A stretch of DNA of 64,000 bases from Phycomyces blakesleeanus NRRL 1555(-). Lineage: Eukaryota; Mucoromycota; Mucoromycetes; Mucorales; Phycomycetaceae. The notes under the pieces were generated by a model. The model was not told where the DNA came from and made no database searches. It was given only the letters and a program-made list of their open reading frames with translations. A program made the position numbers and the translations under genes. The stretch is from assembly GCF_001638985.1 (NCBI RefSeq), contig NW_017265134.1, positions 3,764,653 to 3,828,652 on the forward strand, given 5' to 3'. Of the stretch, positions 1 to 11,651 are shown piece by piece. Position 1 is the first letter of the stretch, and each line of letters begins with the position of its first letter.

Positions 1-163
1 ACACACTTACAATCCAAGATTATATATATATATATATATATACTAAAAAAAAGGTATAAATATCTTGGATATTTCCTTGATTCACTATAAACTCTCTTCT
101 TTACCAAATACTGCATTTATTTTTCTATATTACACATACATATTCACTTTTTCATATTTTTAA
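1..163 (+). promoter_or_regulatory. Upstream region of the zinc-finger gene
   Basis: This short AT-rich leader precedes the first gene. It holds a (TA)n run at about 23-42 and a TATAAA-like string near 54-60, about 105 bases before the chosen ATG. The assignment as a promoter is inference from position; no specific factor site is recognised. Confidence 0.3.
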
Positions 164-1525
164 ATGTCTTCAACTGAGGTACCTTGTCAGTGTACTAAAG
201 ACACCCTAAAGTATGATTCAATGATCCTTAATGCATGGTATCAAGTCCATCTGGAGAACCTTTGTAACAACAACAATGACAATATATCAAGCATTACACA
301 CATAAACATGGTAAGGTCTTTTATACTTCTTGTCTTTAACAAATTTACAGGAACATTTGTTCTTAAGCTGCCAAAAAACCCCAAAAAAAAACAACAACAA
401 CAACTTGAATCGCGTCTGTCAATAGCAACCAAGTCTGCCAGCTATTGGTGTGGCTGGGGACCCTTTTCTAAGCACCCACTTTTCGGCATCTATCCAGAGC
501 CTATTTCCATGTCGTAATTTGGAACCCTCAAATATCGGCGTAACTGAAGACCATCTTCTAAGAAGTAGCTTTTCTACATGCATGTGTGGGTTATCTCCTT
601 TCATTACTACGAGACCATCAGTCTTGGCACCATCTCAGATTCCGTCCACAGTTTCCAGCCACACTTTTAATAATAGCTACAACCAACAACAACAACAACA
701 ACAACAACAGTATCAACCGCAGCAACAGCAGAATCAATATCAAATCCAACAAAGCAAGAAAAATATTATTTCTGCTGATCAAGAAACTCTTGTTGCCTCG
801 AGTCAGTCTCATACCCCGCATATGGTCCCGTACCAAAAGAGACACGTTAAACCAACCAAAAGAATGTCTTTACCCAATTTTCCTTTAGCCAGCGGTATAA
901 GTAACATAGAACACCATTCCTGGAAATTTATCAATTTCAACCCTAGCACCTTCCACAAATGGGATCACAAAAGTAAGTTGTTTTCTTTTCCTCGTTTTTT
1001 GTTTTAACATTTAGCTTTTGGATTTAATTTTACCCAAAAGAAAACAAAAGTTAAATATAATTCATATATAAATTAACACCTTTTGTATTGTAATCTAATC
1101 TACAAATTACAACACTTATCAAAAAAGAAGATGTCAAGAATCAAGTGATACCATCACAACTGCCGCAGCAAAAGCATCAGTCATATCAACCATGGCAACC
1201 ACACCAGCCACACCAGCCATACCAACCATGGCAACCACGGCAACCGCACCAACCACAGGCTGATAGTCAGTCGTGTTTTGGGAATGAATATATAGTTGGA
1301 CTACAGGAAAGGGAAGTGAATGACCAACGAATTAGGTACAGATGTGAGGAGTGTTCGTTTGGTAGCTACTATAATAGGAATGTGAAAAGACACAAGGTTG
1401 TCCATATGCCATATCGTGAGAATAAGAAGTGTCCCGAGTGTAATAAGTCGCTTGCCAATCCCTACAACCTTCAAAGGCACATTTCTACTGTTCATATTGC
1501 TACAAAAAAACAAGCATCTTCTTGA
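164..1525 (+). CDS. C2H2 zinc-finger protein with Q/P-rich linker
   Basis: Three exons fit: 164-310, 426-972 and 1128-1525, with GTAAG donors at 311 and 973 and a 363-residue product. The last exon encodes two C2H2 fingers, C-x2-C-x12-H-x3-H beginning YRCEEC and C-x2-C-x12-H-x4-H beginning KKCPEC, close to the C terminus. Between them and the N terminus lie a polyglutamine/asparagine stretch (CAA repeats near 684-745) and a Q-P-W/H repeat (1150-1258). This architecture is typical of fungal sequence-specific transcription factors acting in the nucleus; target genes cannot be told. The first ATG of the open frame was chosen. The acceptor at 425 is preferred because the earlier AG at 350 leads quickly to an in-frame stop. 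Confidence 0.7.
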
Positions 1526-2409
1526 CAGATGCTATTTATGATCATCACTTACCACAACCACTCAGTATTGTTATCATTGTTATTAATTACTTTCTTTATC
1601 CTTATGATTACGCTCTTTTTAAAACCAACAAAATATGTGAATAAATATATGAAAACTATGAAAATATTTCTCACTTGTTCCTGTCCTTATTTTTTATTTT
1701 TATTTTATTGAATAATTCAAATTTGTTTCAAATATTCGAATATTTGAATATATATATTATATACTCACACGTCAAAACCGAATAGTTGGTAAAACATTTA
1801 CTGGATTACAGAATCGAGCTTGTATTTTATTTATTTATATAATAAGAATTAGAATATTGTAAATATGATTCAGTGTGACTACAACATTGAATAAAATAAA
1901 AAATAAAAAAAATCCAGGGATTTCTCATTTAATTTATTTATTTATTTATTTATTTTTGTAAAATAACAATAAGGGGTGCCCAATTTAAGATATTTTTTTT
2001 TTAAAGAAAAAAGAATGATCAATTTACTTAATTCTAATTATTTATATTACTAATACGATAATGTAATATAAATGAAAATTGAAACGTCTCATTTTTTTTA
2101 TTTTTTTGAAACGATGAAAATATTTTTCTTTTGTATTTTTTTTTGTTATGAACTTATTAAATATCTATTATACATATAGGTGAGGGATATAGGTTCGCAA
2201 TTATATACATATCCTGAAGCAAAGACAAAAAAACATATAATAAACAAAGACGATGATTATGACAAAAACAAAACATAAGGTAGAATTTTTGTAATATTCT
2301 TTATTTTTGTATTTTTTTATTGATATTAAAATGGCAGCCAAGTCCCTCATTTCTTTTGAAGAGAGAAACGACACCAGATAACGTCAGTTAAGTTGCAAGT
2401 AAACTTGAC
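1526..2409. other. Intergenic, convergent gene ends, A/T-rich
   Basis: This 0.9-kb stretch lies between two convergent genes. It holds long A and T tracts and TTTA microsatellite units (about 1930-1955). No open frame with family features is visible. Confidence 0.5.
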
Positions 2410-3176
2410 TTATGCCTCCTCCTAGAAGAAATTCAAAAAAAATAGATTAATACACGATTTCATTATACAGAAAATAACCCCATATTTTTACTAAACACAA
2501 GCTCTGCTTTATTTTTTTTTAATCTGTTTCTTACCTTCTGGAAGACGTAGGTCAAGTGGCACTTGCCACAGTACTGACGGTCAGTGTGCCAGGCCATGAA
2601 GACACCAGCACCGCAGGTAGCGCTGGGGCACTCGCGACGGAGACGGGTGATCTTGCCAGACTGGTCAACCTTGTAGAACTTGAGGATGGCCATCTTGACC
2701 TTCTTTCTCTTGTGCTTGATCTTCTTGGGAGTAGTGTAGGTCTTCTTCTTTCTCTTCTTGGCACCACCCAACAATTCGCAGTTGAGGTGGATGGTAGAGT
2801 TATCCTGGATACCGTAGAGCTCGAGAGCCTGGGAGTCCTGGAGAGACTTACCGGCGAAGGAAAGGCACTGGAAACCAGCATCGATACCTATTTTTTTTTT
2901 TAAAAAAAAAGGGAAAATTATTATTAAAAAAATGGTTTAATAATTGATAATTTTAAAAAGATAAAGTGATATTAAGAAAGTTACATATATATTTATGTAA
3001 TTTGGTTTTTATTTTATCGTTGTCGTTATTGCTACCAAATAAGATAAAGGTACATAAGTGTGTGCGTATTTACCTTCACGGGCGGCAATCATAGCCTTGA
3101 CGTTCTCAACAGAGGTGGCGGGGGTGGCCTCGAGGGCGAGGGTGTTGCCCGCAAGGGACTTGACGAAAAGCTGCAT
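2410..3176 (-). CDS. Ubiquitin-like / 40S ribosomal protein S27a (eS31) fusion
   Basis: Three exons read on the minus strand: 3176-3074, 2887-2535 and 2421-2410. The first 76 residues align without gaps to ubiquitin and end in GG; the remainder is S27a, with the basic stretch starting AKKRKKK and the zinc-binding set C-x4-C...C-x2-C (ECPSATC, YCGKC), ending QKEEA. The fusion normally supplies ubiquitin and a small-subunit ribosomal protein after cleavage following GG. Here the ubiquitin part is only about 51% identical by my hand count (39/76). Changes include K11N, K29M, K33R, R42C, I44S, K63D, V70N, R72E and R74L; K6, K27 and K48 remain. Such a moiety probably works as a chaperone for S27a rather than as conjugated ubiquitin. 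C-biased codons fit high expression. Confidence 0.93.
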
Positions 3177-3612
3177 GTTGGAGGAAAAGAGGAGGAAACA
3201 ATCGATCTGCCAGTCCACAAACGCTTGTTATTCTTTGCGCGAATCTCCAATCGAAAAAAAAAATGTTGGATAAAATTAAACGTGATTGGCTGGATTTAAA
3301 GCAAGTCACACTTCCCGACCCGAAGGCTTAGTTCAGAAAGAAACATTATGTGACATAGAGTTGGAAAGTGGTAGTGGTGGCGATAATGGTGGTAGCCGTA
3401 GTGAGGGAGGGTCACAGATTTTTATTTTATTTTTATTTTTTTAGTGCAGGATGAGAAATAAGAGAGGAAGCGGAGAAAGATGGAGAGAGAGAGAGAGAAG
3501 GAGAGAGAAAAAGGAACACACGGGCTTGTTTTATCCGTTCAAAATAGCATAAAAAAATACTATCTGTATATACGCATACACACATACATACATAATTGGG
3601 AATACTAAAGCT
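3177..3612. promoter_or_regulatory. Divergent intergenic region S27a fusion / INTS3
   Basis: The ubiquitin-S27a gene and the INTS3 gene are transcribed away from each other from this 436-bp stretch, so it must carry both promoters. It holds a GC-richer patch near 3313-3330, a GTGGTGGC-rich stretch at 3370-3410 and a (GA)n tract at 3480-3510. Specific sites are not assigned. Confidence 0.4.
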
Positions 3613-4916
3613 ATGGACCAAAAAGCCGAATTTGTATCAAAATTATTTGAATGTGATGAGTTAGATCTAGACGATGAGCTTGAATTGGTATGTTAAACCT
3701 ATTCTTTCTTCCTTATTCTGTTTTTTTTGTTGTCTTAATACAGTGACGAATGAGTACATGTACACCAAAAAAATCCAGAGACTAAATACAACATTACGTT
3801 TGGATTTAAACATTAGGAACTTTCCAGACTTTACGCGCTTCAATGCGAAGCAACTCGCGAGATGTCTGAAATTGAACTTCACAATTACTTGCAGGACCAG
3901 GCAAGTCAGGCCATATCATATATATATATATTTAACGTGAGGATTGTTTATTAGGCTTCACGTAGTAAAAAGGGCTATGCAGATAATGTATCTGCTCTTC
4001 TTTATGGAATCATTACTGAACCAGAAAAGGCACAGACAGTAAGACGACATTGATAAATACATAGTTATACATATACATACATAAGGATTTAGTGAATATC
4101 ATTTTTTTTGAAATAATGATAAGAGAATAAGAAAGAAAAGAAAGGATAAAGAGAAAAAGGCGATCAGATTTATCGAGTAACTTAACCATACAGTTCCTAT
4201 GCCACTCTTGTCTCTATCTCTATCTCTTCTTTCTATATATTCATGCGCATATATTTGTGTAATTTGTGTGTATTTGTGTATGCCTTAATCCACCTAATCC
4301 ATTTTTATTTATATTTACCTATTACTTGAAAACTACACACTATACACTATACGCAACACACAAAAGCATTTCCAATGTCTTAGTTTTATCAACCGAGACA
4401 ACTTCTCGGTCGCCTTGAACAGATTACATATCTGGGTGAACTCGATACGATTTCCACAAATGAAGCTTCCTGCTAGGGATCAGGTAGCTTCCTAAATAAG
4501 ATATGAACACAAACCCGTTGTGGTTCTTCCAAGATAATAATTATTGATCTCTCAATACCTCTTTATATATACATATACACACACACAATGTATTTGTTTT
4601 ATTTCTGTTTGTTGTAGATACTTTGGTTTATTGGAGAATTAACCAACCTCAATGTCCAGACAATTGACTCGATATACTTGTGTCTTTTGCGCCAAATTCG
4701 AGGCGGTGATACGAGCCAGTCAAATGTTATGCTGTGTGATCAAATGCTGAGACTATGCGACCTTCACAAATCTCAATTGGATGCTTATCCCCGAGTGATC
4801 GCCACAGCAGCCTACACCTTTTTGAGAACCTTGACTGACCATCGACCATCTCAGCTAGTAGCATTGCAACAAAGAGAGATTCGATTCGTAGTTAGTTTAC
4901 TTAGAGAAAAGGTAGG

Positions 4917-4958
<42 letters not shown>

Positions 4959-7900
4959 TGCTATTACTACCATTATTGCCTTGGATCATCATTCACATTT
5001 GAATAATTAATTGATCATTTTATTTATACATTTGGATTGTCTTGACTTGGCTTGACTATATCCCGCATATTTTTTTTTGTATATGTTCTTTTGTAATGTT
5101 TAGTGGGCAGCATGTTCAACAATCGGAAGAGACTTGGTGCGTGTACTTCATGATGTAGCAAATATTCCTGCAATTGGACTTTTGTGGGACGATATTTTAA
5201 ACAATCCACAAAAACTCTCGCCTCGATTCAAAGGTAATTTCTTCTTCATCATCTTCTTCTTCTTCTAGAAGGATCACAATTTATTTTAATATCAAAAAAG
5301 GAAATATTATATATTTATATGTTTGTGCATCTATATATCCATATTAAAACAAACACATAAAGGTATCGAGTCACTTCTTATGACACCTACACCAAAAGAG
5401 TTTCTTCGTTCTCGTTTGGCCCCTGACATGGAAACCAAGTTACTTTATATCCTGCAGAATGTCAGTCACAGAACTCTTGGGTCGAATTTGATTAAAAGAA
5501 TCTAAAACAATTTTTTTTTGATAGCTTCGACTTGGGTTACATCAGCGTAATCTTAACTGGTTCTTGCAACGTTACCTATCCACTCCAGAAAGCGAACCAT
5601 TTTATGCCGACGTTATCCGTTATATTGTCGCTGGGTGGTATCCAAGCAACCAGATTCTGCAAACAGATATTGTTCCTCGTTATGTGATCATAGGAAGTAT
5701 GATTAGGGCAATCAAGGTGAATAAAACAATAGTAACCATAGTAACTAAACAACAACAACAAAAAACTTAAATCCAAGACACGAATATATATTTATTTATT
5801 TATTTATTTATTTACATATTAATAGAGCACAACTGTTTCTGCAAATGTCAAGTTGGCGTTGATCTATGACTGGTTATTTTTTAAACCTACAGACAATATC
5901 ATGTTTATTGGTAATATTATGTTTGAAACAAAATACCAATATAAATATATCGATAGACTGATACGTTCTCATTAATCATAGAGCCTGCGGTGTTGCTAAT
6001 GGAGAAGTCTGCAGAAAGATACCCTTATATCACATCAATCATTATGGAGTTTCTTAAATTCTCGGTCGATGAGTATTATCCACCCTTGAAAGAAAAAATG
6101 GCGCAAAGTGTAGCATGCAGTATGAAGACAAGTATTTCAAAAGGTGTAATTAGGTGAGCAAAGTTAATTAACTTAAATTAGAAAATAACATCATCAACTC
6201 ATCAATATTTTTCTTTTCTTTCTTTTTCTTTTTATTTATTTATTTAAATAATAATAATAATAATAATATTAATATTAATAATAAAATAAATAATATTTAA
6301 AAAAATAATAATAATAATAAAATTATTATTGTTATCATTTTTCTTTTTTTCTTTCTTTCTCAAAACAGGAGTGTGATGTCTATCTACAAGTGGCCTTCTT
6401 TAGACGAAGCCACCCGCGAATACATTCAATCTATGTTTGGAGAGTTCCTGAGACAAGATACTTCAAACGCCAATACATCCATACCATCTGGACCAACCTC
6501 TTTAGTAACCCAGTCCTTACTCATGGCAGCCACAGGGCAGCCTAGATCAGAAGGTGGCGAGGAAGGAGAGGAAGGAGAGGAAAATGCTAATGCTCTTAAA
6601 GATGATAATGAGAATGATAATAATGCCGGCAGAGATCACGATGGTCGTGATCATGAAGATCAAGATGGTACAGAAGAAAAAGAAGCAACAGACACAAAAA
6701 ACTCTGAAAAGGCTCAGGATAAACAAGAAGACATAGGTCTAGATGATGATGATGAAGTCGATCGATATCTTTATGGTGATGCAGGTAAATAAGAATAAGA
6801 CGAAAATACAAAGGGTCACAACTAATGTAATTTATATGAACCAACAATCAAATTGACTTACACAGAAGGAAGCGGATCAGAGCTAACACCTCTTCAAGAA
6901 ATGGAAATTGAAATGGAAGCAGAAGATGGAACGGCACACAGATCGACATCAGAAGATATAAGTTTACCTATGGTTGAGCCATTCGACACCCCAATGGATG
7001 AAGACAAGTTGGTTGCAGATGAAACCGCGGTTTTGGATGGCGATTCATCGGTCACAGATCTTTCATTTAATATCCAACTAAACTCTCAGGGTGGTGGTGG
7101 TGACGATGAGGAAGATGACGATAATAGCAAGAGTAGCAAGAGTAGCAACAATAACGAGTATGATTACGACGATGACGACGATGAAGAAGACCCAGAACAG
7201 GATATTGAGGATGCAGAGGCCGAGTCTGCGGAAGGAGCACAAGATAACCAGTCTTATTGGATCTTCGGTGACTCCCTGACTCGATTCAAATCCGCTTGTA
7301 TTAGTACTATTGCTAGTCTTACAGATGGTAAAGATCAAGAATCCAAGGCTCAACTATTGATTGCAAAAAGCAGTCTTCGAGAGATCCTTTCTGTTTTCCT
7401 TCGCATGGTAAAGTATCAAAATTAATAGGTTACATACCTACAAAATACTAGCATATCAAAATAGAGGGTACAAAAGTAAGAAAATTAAGAAAGTAATATT
7501 CCTAACAATATTTTCTTTTTTATAATTAATTCAATTATATGTATATGTAATATAATGTAATATAATGTAATAGGCTATATCTGCAGAGACATTGGCTCCA
7601 AAAATTGCACCTCAGATACGTGCAATTGCTGCTTGTTTTCCGTTGAGAAACCCACAACGTGTCGAAAATGGAATATCCGAAGAGAGTGTGCTGTTAGACC
7701 CGACCCAAGATTTATTTGACTTGTTGATGGTCACTTTCTGGTCGTCTCGTACTGTCCCAACTGCACGCGATCGACTATTGAGCTTGATTGCCTGCGTCTC
7801 TCACAATTATAAGAAAGGAAAGCGCCATTTGATCGGAATGCGTTGGTGGCACTTTATTTCAAAGTAAGTAACGATCTCGATTAAATGACATTTGATGATA

Positions 7901-9453
7901 TGGTATTTAACTTTGTAAACATTTTCAAATTTTAGACAACTTGAACAGCAAGACTTTTCTACAATGGGTTTGGAAGTAGAGTGGATGCCAGACATTGTTG
8001 ACTCTTATGAAACATTTGTCACTTATGGATTTGGAGCATTACCCAAAGATTCATCTACTGACAAGGATGACTATTTTAGAAACTATTTATTACAGGATAT
8101 CAAAGCAAGTGATGAGAGCCTTTTCTTCTTTGGCTTGTTAAATGCAAAGCTAATACATAAAACGATTCTAATTCCCACCCTTTTTGTTTTTTGTTTTTTG
8201 TTTTTGTTGAATAGTTATTGGCAAGAAACAATCTTTTGTCTTTCCACGCCATCACCCCCTTTTTGTTCCGCTACAATCCATCCGTGTTGGTTGGAAATGC
8301 AGAAATCTTGCAGTTATTGGTTACCATGATGCTTCCGAACCAAGTAAATTATTAGAATCTTAAAGGAGTACAACGCAAGACTGACTAAATACCTTTTTTT
8401 TTCTTTGGTTCTTATTGTAGCTTGGAAAACTTACATGTTATCTTCACTATGGAAATATGCGTATGTTTGGTGAAGAATTAAACTCTCTTCTTTTTGGTAT
8501 GTTTGACAGTATTATACATATATATTTTTGTTTTAAAAAAAAACTAAATAATAATACTTTATTAGCTTCCTCGACTGAATTTGATCCCTACAGTACAATG
8601 AGTCTATGGCAACTCTTGTCAGCCGAAATGAGCGGCCGTCAAGATAGAATCGAGAACTTCTTTAGTGCTCCTAATAACATTAACATGCTTCAATCCAACT
8701 GTAAGTCCAAAAAAAAAGAGATATTTACCAAAGAAACTTGATACATTTATTCTTTATTTATTTTTCTCTAGTTTGTGATGAGATCCTACCTCCTCTGCTC
8801 AACATCGCATCTTCCAGTCGCCCATCATACCGTCTTTTGGAAGCAATCATTCAAATTCCATCCTCTTCTCACTTACCAGACCACCCCTGTTGCCGTTTTG
8901 TGATTGCTGTCCTCAATCAATGGGCTACAGTGTGGTTCGAATTATTAAGGCAGGCTATGGGCGAGCTTGTGTCTGCAGTACTTGATGTGATTGAAAGTGA
9001 AATGGATGATACAGACGAAGACAGAAACATGGCAGAAAGTATCGGGAGCCAGTGTGTAGTGCTTTTGACAAATTGGTGGATGAAATCTCATCGATCTCAA
9101 GCAGCAGGTAAGTAATCATGAATTATGGATTACATATATATTCTTTTCTGTTAGCAGGCACTAAGATCCTATTCCTTTTTTTTGTTTATATTTCCTGTGT
9201 ACGTGGGAATAGATGACCTCTTGCAAGATCGTGCATTAATTCTGCAAGTGATGCAGCTAGGTGGTTTAGTAGGAAAACCTTGCCCAAAAGAGTGGTCCCA
9301 TGGTATGTTTAATTAACAAGTCGTAAAGAAGTGCTTTGATATTCTTGTATACAAATAAGACGCAATTATTAATTGTGACTTTATATGCTATGTGTAGTTG
9401 ATAATAATCGAAAGAAGCGAGGAATCATGGTCGATTCTGATGAATCTGAATAA
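3613..9453 (+). CDS. INTS3: Integrator complex subunit 3 (INTS3 / SOSS-A) homologue
   Basis: About 20 exons assemble into a 1,189-residue protein: 3613-3687, 3817-3900, 3955-4038, 4367-4483, 4618-4911, 5104-5233, 5363-5460, 5525-5716, 5826-5910, 5982-6153, 6369-6784, 6866-7407, 7574-7863, 7936-8104, 8215-8343, 8421-8496, 8566-8700, 8772-9107, 9213-9302, 9398-9453. All joins keep frame. Recognisable INTS3 blocks are [55 protein letters not shown] and [11 protein letters not shown], then the C-terminal repeat part with [13 protein letters not shown]. Residues of roughly 505-700 form an acidic low-complexity insert. In animals INTS3 belongs to Integrator (Pol II attenuation, snRNA 3' ends) and to the SOSS ssDNA-repair complex. 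Two introns appear to start with GC (3901, 8105). The C terminus is acidic (SDESE). Confidence 0.9.
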
Positions 9454-9778
9454 TAGCTAATAACAACAATACAAATAATCATAGTCATAGTCATAATATT
9501 AGTAATATACATATAGCAAAACGGGTCCAAAAGAGTATGTAATTGAAAAATAATAATCATAATATTGTTATCATTATCATTCACAAATGATTGGATATAA
9601 CTATCACAAGTTTACATTTATAATAATCAATTCATCAAAGAAGTATCTAATTAATTAATATGGTGTAATATGAGATAACTATTAATGTTCTTGAATGGTC
9701 CTTTTTATTATTATTATTATTATTAAGTCATTGGAATAAATTCAAAGACTTTTGATATCAATCTTCGATTACACCATA
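9454..9778. other. Intergenic between INTS3 and the left Tc1 element
   Basis: The stretch is AT-rich, with a (TTA)n run at about 9703-9725 just before the transposon. It probably holds the INTS3 terminator. No gene is seen. It ends in the TA target dinucleotide (9777-9778) of the element. Confidence 0.5.
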
Positions 9779-11124
9779 CAGACCCATACAATAAATGAAA
9801 GAAAAAAGTTTAAACTCAACTAAATAGAACATCTTTAATGCAAAGTTGTTGTGCTTTTTTTTAAAAACTCTTCTCATTCAAATCTCACAATGTCTCAGCA
9901 AATCAATAAAAGTATTCCTAAGAAACGAAAAGAGCTTTCAGACTATGAAAAAGGACTTATTATCGGTGGTGCTCTCCATAATATTTCATTGACTGCCATT
10001 TCGGAGAAGACAGGCATACCCATGACAACTGTACATAGCACAGTTCAAAGTTGGAAACAGAATGGCACGCCATTAACAGAAAAACGCCAAGGACGTCCAT
10101 CAATTTTGGGTGAGAGAGATTTACGCCAGCTTAAAAACGAAATGAAGAAAGATCGTAATGCCACACTTGGAGAACTCACAAACGCCATGAGACTCATGAT
10201 TGGCAAGTACATTTGCAAGAATACCATCCGCAAAGCTATTCGTAAGATCGGAATGTCTTCTTGCCATCCTGTGTTTAAGCCAAGGCTATCCAGAACACAT
10301 AAAAAGAAACGATTGTTGTTTGCTAAACGTTGCAAAGAAACCAATCAAAGATGGGATCGTGTGATTTGGAGCGATGAGTCTCGCTTTATGGTTTTCCCAA
10401 AGGATGGAAACCTTAGAATTTGGCGCTTTCCTCTGGAGAAGTTCAAGTCTGATTGTATCATGCCTAGAGTACAGTTTGGAGGTGGTTCGGTGATGGTTTG
10501 GGGCTGTGTGTGGGCAGGAGGAGTAGGCCCACTAAAAACGATTATTAACAGCCTTGACCAATTTGGCTATATAAACCTTTTGGAAAGAAAGTTGCTCCCA
10601 TTTTATGGTCGCCTAAGTAAAAGACATGACGGGGAGTTTATTTACCAAGAAGACAATGCTCCTTGTCATAAGTCAAAACTTGTTGAGAACTGGAAAAAGA
10701 CCCATAATGTACCAATAATGGAATGACCGCCGAATAGCCCAGATCTCAGTCCTATTGAGAACCTATAGGCTCATTTGGGTCGGATGGTAAGGGCAAGAGT
10801 ACCAGCTCCAAGAACTATTAAGGAGCTAGACAAGGTTATCCATGAAGAATGGAAGAAAATACCGGTTGCAGTATGCAAGGCCTACTGCATGTCTATGCCA
10901 ACTCGCATAGCCCGTATGAAGAAAGCCCGTGGTGATGTTACTAAATATTAAACTTTCAATAAAAGTTATTTTTCTTAATATTTAAAGGTTATATATTCTT
11001 ATTCCAATGATTTTGAAAGTGGTTTCTTAAGTAAAAGTAGACAAACAATGAAGAGAGAGTTAAGGATGTTATTTTTTCACTTTGGCGGAAGCTAAAATTT
11101 TCTTTCATTTAATTGATGAGACTG
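9779..11124 (+). mobile_element. Tc1/mariner element, left copy (1,346 bp)
   Basis: The element starts CAGACCCATACAATAAATG and ends with the inverse of CAGTCTCATCAATTAAATG. The two ends form an imperfect terminal inverted repeat of about 27 bp sharing AAATGAAAGAAAA. TA dinucleotides flank it (9777-9778 and 11125-11126), the hallmark target duplication of Tc1/mariner. A second copy of exactly the same length lies inverted at 13467-14812; every stretch I compared was identical, including noncoding ends. It carries one transposase frame broken by two stops. Confidence 0.93.
9890..10951 (+). pseudogene. Tc1-type DD34E transposase, two in-frame stops (left copy)
   Basis: The frame runs 353 codons from ATG 9890 to TAA 10949-10951 but is interrupted by TGA at 10724-10726 and TAG at 10766-10768. 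The open part encodes 278 residues from this ATG: an N-terminal helix-turn-helix with GRPSILGERD, then the first catalytic Asp in WSDESRF and the second in QEDNAPCH. The third catalytic residue, Glu in SPIEN exactly 34 residues after the second Asp, lies beyond the TGA, so the truncated product should be inactive. Both stops fall where relatives of this family have Trp (WPPNSPDL and ENLWAHL), so each is one G-to-A change from TGG. Readthrough cannot be excluded from sequence. Confidence 0.9.
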
Positions 11125-11126
11125 TA

Positions 11127-11651
11127 TATATATAAAAAGAAATTACTCAAGATATTTCAGTTTAAAAAGCTGAGCAGTTTTTTTTTTAAAAAAAATAAAC
11201 CCTTGGACCTCAAGACTATATTTTCCTCACCGGAGAAACATTTATACATTAGATCCAATAAAAAAAACTTCCATTGGTTACCTCTAAAGAAAAACGCTAA
11301 TGTTCGTTACACATTTTATAGAGTCTTATATAAGTAAACCTGGGGTCATTAATTATTGCTTTAGATAAGTAAACAAAAAAATAAAATAAGGTATGTATGT
11401 AGTTTGTTTGCATATTTTGGTAAAATACAACCTAATAGCCACACCTCTTTACAGTAACTAGATAGCCATGTGGTGTAAGACCAAAAGTTTATTAATTAAG
11501 CTTTAATTAGGCTTTCTATATTGGACAACCAAAGTTGTAAAGTGTTTCATGTAAGAAGTCACAAATAAAAAAGTATAATATGCTTGTCCGATGATTATAG
11601 AATGTAATTGATTTTCTTTCTCTTTCTCTCTCTCCCTTTTTCAAAATTTCA
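11127..11651. promoter_or_regulatory. Upstream region of F-box gene 1
   Basis: The 525-bp stretch lies between the left Tc1 element and the F-box start codon. It holds TATA-like strings and a (CT)n tract (about 11611-11637) just before the ATG. A 74-codon frame spanning the transposon edge looks accidental. Promoter function is inferred from position. Confidence 0.35.

Noticed and set aside
2535..2887. GGTAAGT at the codons for FAGK in the ubiquitin-like exon as a splice donor
   Set aside because: Splicing there would remove part of the ubiquitin fold, and the 76-residue alignment is gap-free without it.
11113..11337. 74-codon frame spanning the left transposon edge
   Set aside because: It starts inside the Tc1 end and is a lysine/phenylalanine-rich accidental frame.
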